Assembly (NCBI GenBank): GCA_035296565.1
Contig: DATHAQ010000032.1
Span: forward strand, 1 to 18,201
DNA: 18,201 nucleotides
Direction of reading: 5' to 3'
From: JACCZR01 sp035296565
GTDB taxonomy: Bacteria > Actinomycetota > Thermoleophilia > Solirubrobacterales > Thermoleophilaceae
Position numbers and translations under genes: made by a program. Below the pieces are notes generated by a model. That model saw only the letters and a list, made by a program, of their open reading frames with translations, made no database searches and was not told the DNA's origin. Of this stretch, positions 7,889 to 14,002 are shown piece after piece (within the stretch, counting starts at the first letter, position 1; each line of letters starts with the position of its first letter).

Positions 7889-8313
7889 CAGGCGTGCCGG
7901 TCGGTCGCGGTCATGAGCCTGCGGGCCTCTGCCATCAGGATCCGGAAGGTGACCAGCGGGTGCGAGACGAGGAACTCCGGCACCTCGCTGCCGGGCACCA
8001 CCAGGCAGCTGACGGGGCTCCGGGCGGTGATAGAAGCGCTGGCGGGCTCGCCCAGGAGGACCGACACCTCGCCGAAGAAGCTGCCCTTGGGCAGGATCCG
8101 GCGGTCCTCGTCGTCGATCACCGTCGCCACCTCGCCCTCCACGATCATGTAGAGCGCGGAGCTGGGTTCGCCCTGGCGGATGATCCACTCGCCCTCGCTG
8201 TAGGAGGCATGCTCGCAGCTGCGCAGGATCGCCTCGAGCTCAGCCGAATCGAGTTCGGCGAAGAGCGCGAGCTGCCCCAGGTCCTCGGGTCGCTCGAGGT
8301 CGACCGCGTCCAT
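7888..8313 (-). CDS. Solo cyclic-nucleotide-binding-like domain protein
   Basis: A 141-residue protein made almost wholly of one Crp/PKA-type cNMP-binding beta-barrel, with no DNA-binding helix-turn-helix and no membrane segment. It reads LGQLALFAELD (12-22), then EGEWIIRQGEPSSALYMIVEGEVAT (about 40-64), then the phosphate-binding cassette KGSFFGEVSVLLGEP (76-90). Gly81 and Glu82 of the cassette are kept, but the Arg that binds the cyclic phosphate in CRP (Arg82, ten residues after the Glu) is Ser92 here (ASASITA), so canonical cAMP or cGMP binding is doubtful. It is the first gene of the five-gene run and is coupled to the GH15 gene by a TGATG junction, suggesting a regulatory or partner role for the sugar enzymes. 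Fold call is secure; ligand unknown. Confidence 0.88.
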   Translation of the reverse strand: MDAVDLERPEDLGQLALFAELDSAELEAILRSCEHASYSEGEWIIRQGEPSSALYMIVEGEVATVIDDEDRRILPKGSFFGEVSVLLGEPASASITARSPVSCLVVPGSEVPEFLVSHPLVTFRILMAEARRLMTATDRHA

Positions 8314-8370
8314 ACGCGCAGGCTAACCGTGCAAAGGCAAGGGCGGAACCCGTAGAGTCGCGGCGCTCCC
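8314..8370. promoter_or_regulatory. 57-bp divergent promoter region between the UDP-glucose and glucan-synthase operons
   Basis: Both operons must start here or inside each other's first gene. On the minus strand TAGCCT (8325-8320) lies six bases before the ATG at 8313, the spacing of a -10 box for a leaderless mRNA. On the plus strand TAGAGT (8353-8358) lies 12 bases before the ATG at 8371, giving a very short leader. No clear Shine-Dalgarno sequence precedes either ATG and no convincing -35 box is seen. The assignment rests on the TANNNT pattern only. Confidence 0.45.
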
Positions 8371-9927
8371 ATGGCAACCCCCTCGGCCCAGGAAGCCAAC
8401 CAGCCCCATTCGCTGTGGCGGCGCCTGATAGGTGCCCGCGAAGCCGAGCCCGAGGCCGAGCTGTTCGGGCCGCGCGGCAAGCTGCCCCGGCGCGGCGAGC
8501 CGGACACCGACAAGGACACCGCCCTGCGCATCCTGGTGGGGCTCATCATCGCCGGGCTCGTGCTGCGCTTCGCGGTGCCCCGCGGCATATGGCTCGACGA
8601 GGCGATCAGCGTGCATCAGGCCCATCTGGGCCTGAGCGACATGCTCGAGAACCTCTACTACGGGGATCGCCATCCTCCCCTGCACCACCTGTCCCTGTGG
8701 CTCACGGTGCACATCGTCGGCGATGGCGAGCTGGCGGTCAGGCTCCCTTCGCTGATCGCCGGGACGCTGGTCATCCCCGCGCTGTACGAGCTGGGCCGCG
8801 AGATGTTCGACCGCCGCACGGGGCTGATCGCGGCGGCGTTCGGGACGGTCTCCCCCCTGCTCATCTGGTACGCGCAGGAAGCACGGATGTACGCGTTCGT
8901 GACGCTCTTCGGCCTCCTCGCCGTGCTGACCCAGGTGCGCGTGATACGCAAGCCGACCCCGCTCAACTGGGCGGCCTACATCCTCGCCACCTCGGCCCTT
9001 CTGTGGTCCCACTACTTCGGCCTGCTCCTGATCGGGGTCCAGCAGGTCATCTTCGTCGGCCTCCTGATCCAGCGCCGCAGCGCCGGCGAGTCGGTCAGGC
9101 CCCTGGCCCTCGGCTACGTCTACTCGCTCGCGGTCCTGGTCCTCCAGCTGATACCCCTGTTCGCCTTCGCCCAGGGCCAGTTCGACTCGACCGGCGCCGC
9201 CGCCGGCTCCCCGGAGGGGACGTACGACTCCCTGTCGTTCTACGCCGTCGTGGCCAACATGGCCTGGGCGCTCTGGGGCTACCACTCCGACGGGATCACC
9301 GAGCTCCTGGCGGCGCTGTGGCCGCTGTTCCTGCTCCTGTCGCTGCTCCTGCTGGGCCGCGGCGGATCCCGGCAGACGATCGTGCTTGCGGCTGCCGCTC
9401 TGGTGCCCATCGTGCTGCTCTTCTTCGTCGCGCTCTTCGATCGCGAGCTGTTCGAGGTCCGCTACTTCCTGGTCACCATCCCGCTGCTCTTCCTGCTGGT
9501 GGCCCGGCTGGTGACGGGATGGATACGCAGCCCGAGGGGCCGGGCGATAGCGATCGGGGTGGTCATGGCGACGCTCCTGGTCGGACTGCTCGACCAGCAG
9601 CTGAGCGACGAGAACCCGCGGCTGTTCGACTTCCGAGGCGCGATCGACCAGGTCGAGGCCGACGCCGGGCCCAGGAGCGTGGTTATCTACGAACCGCCCG
9701 ACATGCGCTACGTGCTCGAGTACTACGCACCCGAGCTGCGCCGGCAGCCGCTCAGCCGCACGAACGCCCGGCGCGTGAGGGGCTCTCCCGTCTTCGTGCT
9801 GGCCTCCTTCCAGGACAACAAGGCGTTCTTCGCCCGAACCAACAAGGTCGTCGGCCAGCTCGACTTCTTCCGCAAGCGGATCCGGCGCGTTCGCACGCCC
9901 CAGACGCTCGTCGAGGAGTTCCGGTGA
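8371..9927 (+). CDS. GT-C membrane glycosyltransferase (PMT_2/GT39-like)
   Basis: A 518-residue polytopic protein with the features of GT-C glycosyltransferases that use polyprenyl-phosphate sugars. After a charged cytoplasmic N-terminus (1-49) the first helix (about 52-69) leads to the extracytoplasmic motif RGIWLDEAIS, with the Asp76-Glu77 pair expected at the catalytic site, then YYGDRHPPLHH (96-106) and IWYAQEARMYA (165-175), as in PMT_2/ArnT-like enzymes. About nine to eleven further hydrophobic segments follow to about residue 407, and then a roughly 110-residue soluble C-terminal domain. It is the first gene of a three-gene plus-strand unit; its stop overlaps the GTG of the glucan synthase gene (GTGA), so the two are translationally coupled. 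Inferred role: adding sugar to a lipid, protein or the nascent polymer at the cell surface. Donor and acceptor are unknown. Confidence 0.85.
   Translation: MATPSAQEANQPHSLWRRLIGAREAEPEAELFGPRGKLPRRGEPDTDKDTALRILVGLIIAGLVLRFAVPRGIWLDEAISVHQAHLGLSDMLENLYYGDRHPPLHHLSLWLTVHIVGDGELAVRLPSLIAGTLVIPALYELGREMFDRRTGLIAAAFGTVSPLLIWYAQEARMYAFVTLFGLLAVLTQVRVIRKPTPLNWAAYILATSALLWSHYFGLLLIGVQQVIFVGLLIQRRSAGESVRPLALGYVYSLAVLVLQLIPLFAFAQGQFDSTGAAAGSPEGTYDSLSFYAVVANMAWALWGYHSDGITELLAALWPLFLLLSLLLLGRGGSRQTIVLAAAALVPIVLLFFVALFDRELFEVRYFLVTIPLLFLLVARLVTGWIRSPRGRAIAIGVVMATLLVGLLDQQLSDENPRLFDFRGAIDQVEADAGPRSVVIYEPPDMRYVLEYYAPELRRQPLSRTNARRVRGSPVFVLASFQDNKAFFARTNKVVGQLDFFRKRIRRVRTPQTLVEEFR
9913..9918 (+). promoter_or_regulatory. 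Shine-Dalgarno site fixing the GTG start of the glucan synthase
   Basis: GAGGAG lies inside the last codons of the GT-C gene, five bases before the GTG at 9924. It supports that GTG over any longer in-frame reading extending back to 8415, which would be only a shadow of the GT-C gene. Confidence 0.8.
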
Positions 9928-11453
9928 GCAGCCGCCCCTGGGACGTCCGGCTGCGCAAATTGGCGTGGAATCCGGTGCCGAAGAGCGTGAGCGTCCGCAC
10001 GCGAGTGCGGATCATGGCCGCGCTCGGGCTGCCCGCGGCAGCGTGGTACTTCACCTGGCTGCTCAACCCCGACCGGATCGGCGCCGCGATCCTCTACGTG
10101 ATCCTGATCGTGGCCGAGCTCTTCAACTTCAGCCAGGCACTCGGCTTCTGGTGGACGTGCGCCAACGAGAAGGTGCGGCCACGCAAGGCGGCGAGCGAGT
10201 GGCTGGCGGTGGACGTCTTCGTGCCCGTCTACAAGGAGCCGCCGGAGATCGTGGACCTGACGGTGGCGGCCGCCAAGGGCCTACGGGGCGCCGAGGTGAG
10301 GGTGCACGTCCTGGACGACGGCAACGACCCCGAGATGGAGGCCCTGGCCGGACGCCACGGCGTGGGCTACATCACCCGCGAGGAGCACACCGGCGCGAAG
10401 GCGGGCAACATCAACCACGCCCTCGAGCTGACCGACGCGCCGTTCATCGCCGTGTTCGACTCCGACCACGTCGCCGACCCCGCCTTTCTCGAGTCCACCC
10501 TCGGCCACATGGAGAACCCGAAGATCGCGTTCGTGCAGACGCCGCAGTACTACGCCAACGCCGACCAGAACCGGATAGCCGCCGCCTCCTGGGCGCAGCA
10601 GGCGCTGTTCTTCGGCGCCATCTGCCGCGGCAAGGACGGGCTCGGCGCCGTCTTCTGCTGCGGCACCAACGTGCTCTTCCGCCGTGAGGCCTTCGAGAGC
10701 GTCGGCGGCTTTCCCACCAACTCGCTGACCGAGGACTACGAGCTGTCCATCCACCTGCACGAGAAGGGCTGGGAGTCGGCCTATCTGCCCGACGTGCTGT
10801 CTCGCGGCCTCGGGCCTGAGGACACCGCGGCCTACGTCTCACAGCAGCAGCGCTGGGCCCGCGGCTGCCTGTCCGGCCTGCCCCGCGCGCTGCGGGCCAA
10901 GCTCCCGCTGGGGCTGAAGATCCAGTACCTGCTCTCCGGCCTCTACTTCCTCTCGGGCTGGACCGTCCTGATCTACATGAGCTTCCCGGTGGTGCGCCTG
11001 CTGGGAGGAGGCCAGCCGCTCGGCGGCATCGACGCGCCGGAATTCCTGCTCCACTTCGCGCCGTACTTCGCCATCGCGCTGACCACGGCGGCCCTCGCCG
11101 GCGCAGGCGCCTATACCTTCGCCGCCTTCGCGCTCGCGGCGGCGAACTTCTGGATCCACATCCTGGCGAGCATCTTCACCGTGCTGCGCCGCTCGGGCTC
11201 GTTCGTGGTGACCCCCAAGGAAGGCGCCCGCGTGCGCCAGCCGGGGGCGGTGTGGCCGGCGCTCGCGGCGGTGGGCATCCTGGTCGCGGTCAGCCTCTAC
11301 GGACTGGCGAAGAACCAGGACGCCGCGACGATCAACAACGTCTCGTTCGCCGCCTTTCACGTCTCGGTCCTGATGACCGGCTGCTGGGCTGCGCTGCAGA
11401 AACCGCCCGCTCCCGCCGGGCAGCTGGCCGAGCCCAGTGAGGCCGCGGCCTGA
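9924..11453 (+). CDS. bcsA: BcsA-like cellulose/beta-glucan synthase (GT2) lacking PilZ
   Basis: A processive family 2 glycosyltransferase that should polymerise UDP-glucose into a beta-glucan and export it. In 509 residues: two N-terminal membrane helices (about 30-75); cytosolic GT domain with VPVYKEPPE (100-108), DDGN (131-134), the metal motif DSDH (179-182), catalytic TED (269-271) and QQQRW (307-311); then about five C-terminal helices (from about 331). FVVTPK at 427-432 matches the FxVTxK gating loop of cellulose synthases. R. sphaeroides BcsA continues into a PilZ domain that binds c-di-GMP; here only two more helices and a short tail follow, so direct c-di-GMP control is absent. The GTG start has a good ribosome site and overlaps the previous stop. 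The GH8 gene follows after an 8-nt gap. Cellulose is the best guess; curdlan-type or mixed-linkage glucan is possible. Confidence 0.9.
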   Translation: MSSRPWDVRLRKLAWNPVPKSVSVRTRVRIMAALGLPAAAWYFTWLLNPDRIGAAILYVILIVAELFNFSQALGFWWTCANEKVRPRKAASEWLAVDVFVPVYKEPPEIVDLTVAAAKGLRGAEVRVHVLDDGNDPEMEALAGRHGVGYITREEHTGAKAGNINHALELTDAPFIAVFDSDHVADPAFLESTLGHMENPKIAFVQTPQYYANADQNRIAAASWAQQALFFGAICRGKDGLGAVFCCGTNVLFRREAFESVGGFPTNSLTEDYELSIHLHEKGWESAYLPDVLSRGLGPEDTAAYVSQQQRWARGCLSGLPRALRAKLPLGLKIQYLLSGLYFLSGWTVLIYMSFPVVRLLGGGQPLGGIDAPEFLLHFAPYFAIALTTAALAGAGAYTFAAFALAAANFWIHILASIFTVLRRSGSFVVTPKEGARVRQPGAVWPALAAVGILVAVSLYGLAKNQDAATINNVSFAAFHVSVLMTGCWAALQKPPAPAGQLAEPSEAAA

Positions 11454-11461
11454 TACGCACG

Positions 11462-12559
11462 ATGCGTGATGTCCCGGTGGTGCTGGCGATCGCGCTGGGA
11501 GCGGTCGCGCTCGGCCTCGTCGCGGGCTGCGGCGGTGGAGACGACTCGGGAGGAGGGTCACCCGGCTCCGGCGGCGACACGCCCGACGCCGCCGCCAAGC
11601 GCTTTCTCGACCGCTACGTCGCCGCCGACGGCCGAGTCAGGCGGATCGACGAGGGCGACGACACGGTCGGCGAGGGTCAGGCCTACGGCATGCTGATCGC
11701 GGCCGCCTCGGGTGACTCGCAGCGCTTCGACCGGATCTGGGACTGGACCAAGCAGAACCTCCGGCGCCCGGACGGGCTGATCTCTTTCAAGTGGCGCGCC
11801 GGAAAGATCGAGGACCCTCAGGCCGCCTCGGACGCCGACGTGGATGCCGCTCGCGCCCTCCTGGTGGCCTCGTGTCGCTTCAACCGGCCGGCCCAGCGCC
11901 AGGAGGCTCTGAAGCTGGGCAAGGCGATTCTCGACAAGGAGACCGCCGAGTCCGGCGGGAAGCCGGTCCTCACGGCGGGCCCCTGGGCCAACGAGGAGCC
12001 GCAGACGATCAACCCCAGCTACTTCTCCCCTGCCACCTTCGCCGCGCTGGGCACGGCCTCGGGCGGCGGCGAGTGGGGGAGCCTGTCAGCGAGCTCGCGC
12101 GAGATCACCGGCGCCCTCATGACCGAGTCGTCACCCCTGCCGCCCGACTGGGCCAGGCTCGAGGGCGGCAAGCCGACGCCGATCGGTTCCCCCAGCGACG
12201 CGGGCGCCACTCCCAAGTTCAGTTTCGACGCTCCCCGCACGCTGGTGCGAATGGCCGAGGACCCCGATCCGGCGGGCCGCGGGATCGCCGCCCGGGCGTG
12301 GCCGGTGTTCGACGGCCAGGACCCCGCCAAGATTGTCGTCGAGCGGGACCTGGCGGGAAAGCCGGTCGGGGGCACCATGCACCCTGTGGTGCTCGTGGCC
12401 GCGGCCGGAGCGGCCGATGCCGCCGGCCAGAACGACGACCGCGACCGGCTGCTCGACGCCGCCGCCGCGCTCGACAAGCGGTCGTCCACCTACTACGGCG
12501 CGGCCTGGGTGGCCATCGGCCGCTACATGCTCACGACGGACGCTCTCAAGGCCTGTTAG
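11462..12559 (+). CDS. Glycoside hydrolase family 8 endo-beta-glucanase, predicted lipoprotein (BcsZ-like)
   Basis: A 365-residue GH8 enzyme, the family of the BcsZ/CelC cellulases that accompany cellulose synthases and affect polymer length and packing. The N-terminus has a hydrophobic stretch ending in a lipobox, LVAGC with Cys23, and then a Gly/Ser/Asp-rich linker, so it is probably anchored to the outer face of the membrane rather than released. Catalytic motifs: VGEGQAYGM with proposed acid Glu71; ASDADVDAARALL with Asp124/Asp126; KFSFDAPR with proposed base Asp256. INPSYFSP (183-190) is also typical. It starts 8 nt after the synthase stop, without an obvious Shine-Dalgarno sequence. Its TAG stop overlaps the TAA of the convergent kinase gene by 4 nt. 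Family is secure; cellulose versus another beta-glucan as substrate is inference from the neighbour. Confidence 0.92.
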   Translation: MRDVPVVLAIALGAVALGLVAGCGGGDDSGGGSPGSGGDTPDAAAKRFLDRYVAADGRVRRIDEGDDTVGEGQAYGMLIAAASGDSQRFDRIWDWTKQNLRRPDGLISFKWRAGKIEDPQAASDADVDAARALLVASCRFNRPAQRQEALKLGKAILDKETAESGGKPVLTAGPWANEEPQTINPSYFSPATFAALGTASGGGEWGSLSASSREITGALMTESSPLPPDWARLEGGKPTPIGSPSDAGATPKFSFDAPRTLVRMAEDPDPAGRGIAARAWPVFDGQDPAKIVVERDLAGKPVGGTMHPVVLVAAAGAADAAGQNDDRDRLLDAAAALDKRSSTYYGAAWVAIGRYMLTTDALKAC

Positions 12560-13386
12560 CGAGCCTCTCCGACCGCCCTCAGCGCGGTCTTCCCAAGCTC
12601 CGGCGCCGAGGGGCGGTCGTCGGGGCGCTTGGCCAGGGCCTGCATGACCACCGCCTCCAGGGCCTCGGGCACGTCGGGCCTCTGGGCGCGTATCGAGGGG
12701 GGATCGGCGTTCAGCTGGGCCCACATCTTCGCCATCCCGCCCGCCTCGTGGGCGAACGGCGCGGTGCCGGTCAGCATCTCGTAGAGCACGCAGCCGAGCG
12801 CGTAGACGTCGCCACGGGCCTCGGGCTCCTCGCCCTCGATGGACTCGGGCGCGACGTAGTCCACAGTCCCCAGCATCTGCCCCGCCCCCGTCAGCCCCGA
12901 AGCCGATCCGGCCCGCTTGGCCAGGCCGAAGTCGGTCAGGTAGAGGTGGTCCTCTTCGGTCACGATCACGTTCGAGGGCTTGACGTCGCGGTGGACCAGG
13001 CCCTTGCCGTGCGCGAGCTCCAGGGCATCGGCGAGCTGCGCGGCGAAGCGCGCCGCCCGGGCGGCTCCCAGCGTGCCCTCGCGCCGGATCAGCTCACCGA
13101 GCTCGATTCCCTCCACCCACCGCGTGGCGATGAAGACGGTCCCCTCCTCCTCGCCCGCCTCGTACAGCGGCGCGATGTTGGGGTGGTCGAGGGACGCCAC
13201 CGTTCGCGTCTCGCGGCGCAGGCGCTCGCGGATGACGGGGTCGGCCGCGACCTGGGGCTCGACCAGCTTCAGGGCGACGGGCCGGTCGAGGCGCACCTGG
13301 CGAGCTCGGTACAGGATCCCCACCCCACCTGAGCCGACCACGCTCTCGACCTCGTAGCCGGCGAAGCTGGCACCAGGAGAGAGCAC
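12556..13386 (-). CDS. Soluble Ser/Thr protein kinase, catalytic domain only
   Basis: A 276-residue kinase with almost nothing outside the catalytic domain: glycine loop VGSGGVGILY (17-26), VALK with Lys40, HRDVKPSN with Asp134, DFG 152-154, GTVDYVAPE in the activation segment and GDVYALGCVLYEML in the C-lobe. No membrane helix, so it is cytoplasmic. The activation segment (SASGLTGAGQMLGT) resembles that of the propeller kinase at 900-3050 (SASGVTKTGQFVGT), suggesting paralogy. The GTG at 13386 was chosen because it lies five bases after the stop of the FHA-HTH gene, with GAGG just before it, and the kinase homology begins at GASFAGYEVES; the frame remains open upstream to 13590, but that part is low-complexity Arg/Pro shadow sequence. 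It is third in an operon with two FHA proteins, which are its likely substrates or partners by inference. Confidence 0.93.
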   Translation of the reverse strand: MLSPGASFAGYEVESVVGSGGVGILYRARQVRLDRPVALKLVEPQVAADPVIRERLRRETRTVASLDHPNIAPLYEAGEEEGTVFIATRWVEGIELGELIRREGTLGAARAARFAAQLADALELAHGKGLVHRDVKPSNVIVTEEDHLYLTDFGLAKRAGSASGLTGAGQMLGTVDYVAPESIEGEEPEARGDVYALGCVLYEMLTGTAPFAHEAGGMAKMWAQLNADPPSIRAQRPDVPEALEAVVMQALAKRPDDRPSAPELGKTALRAVGEAR

Positions 13387-13391
13387 CGTCC

Positions 13392-13991
13392 TCAGACCGC
13401 TCCGGACTGGATCGCGGCCTCGGCCAAGCGGATGCGCTTCTGGTCGTCGGGCAGCCCGTCCAGGCCGAACTTGGCCACCAGCACGGCGACGTGGGTCCGG
13501 ACGGCGCCGGGTGCCAGGAAGAGCTCCTCCGCGATCTCCTGGTCGGTGGGCGGGTTGGCGAACCTCTGCCCTCCCGCGAACGGACGGCACAGCGCTTCCA
13601 GCACGCGGCGCTGGGTGGTCGAGAGGTCCACCACGCTCGGAACGGCGCCGCCCGGATCCGTCCTGACCTGCTCTTCCTCACCGCCGGCGCGATAGGTGAC
13701 GGTGGTGGTTCCGAACTGGATGGCGTCACCGTCGCTCAGAGGGCGCCGGCCGCTGATGCGCTCGCCGTTCACGAAGGTCCCGTTGCTCGAGAGGCCGTCG
13801 TCGACCACGGCCCAGCCCTCGCCGAGGCGCTCGAGGCGGGCATGCTCGCGCGAGACCTGCCGGTCCCAGGAGAGCGCGAGGTCTGACCCGCTCGCCCGGC
13901 CCACCGACGCCTGCGTCATGCCGGGATCCAACGACAGGACCTGCTCCCTGTTGTCGCCGTCCGTGTAGAGGAGGAGCGGATTAGCGGCCAC
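13392..13991 (-). CDS. FHA domain protein with C-terminal helix-turn-helix
   Basis: A 199-residue protein. An FHA phosphothreonine-binding domain (about 26-101) carries VGRASGSDL, VSREHARL (Ser47, His50) and SSNGTFVNGE (Asn70). After a short acidic linker, residues about 120-190 (DLSTTQRRVLEAL, PTDQEIAEELFLAPGAVRTH) read as a helix-turn-helix resembling LuxR or sigma-region-4 types, followed by a short helical tail. It may therefore turn a phospho-signal into transcriptional control or protein recruitment; DNA binding is not proven. The GTG at 13991 is the first plausible start after the upstream TAG (14003-14005) and precedes the FHA fold directly; there is no good Shine-Dalgarno sequence. 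The frame is open further upstream, but only as shadow of the cyclase gene. It lies between the cyclase and kinase genes with gaps of 11 and 5 nt. Confidence 0.88.
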   Translation of the reverse strand: MAANPLLLYTDGDNREQVLSLDPGMTQASVGRASGSDLALSWDRQVSREHARLERLGEGWAVVDDGLSSNGTFVNGERISGRRPLSDGDAIQFGTTTVTYRAGGEEEQVRTDPGGAVPSVVDLSTTQRRVLEALCRPFAGGQRFANPPTDQEIAEELFLAPGAVRTHVAVLVAKFGLDGLPDDQKRIRLAEAAIQSGAV

Positions 13992-14002
13992 CGTCTCTAT
14001 CT

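Noticed and set aside
7889..8188. N-terminal extension of the GH15 gene to 8188
   Set aside because: The 100 extra residues overlap the cNMP-domain gene and show no GH15 similarity.
7888..8313. Reading the cNMP-domain gene as a CRP/FNR transcription regulator
   Set aside because: The protein ends at 141 residues with no helix-turn-helix after the C-helix.
8415..9923. N-terminal extension of the glucan synthase to 8415
   Set aside because: The extra 503 residues are Arg/Pro/Ala-rich shadow of the GT-C gene; GTG at 9924 has GAGGAG five bases upstream.
13387..13590. N-terminal extension of the soluble kinase to 13590
   Set aside because: Overlaps the FHA-HTH gene in another frame; kinase homology begins just after GTG 13386.
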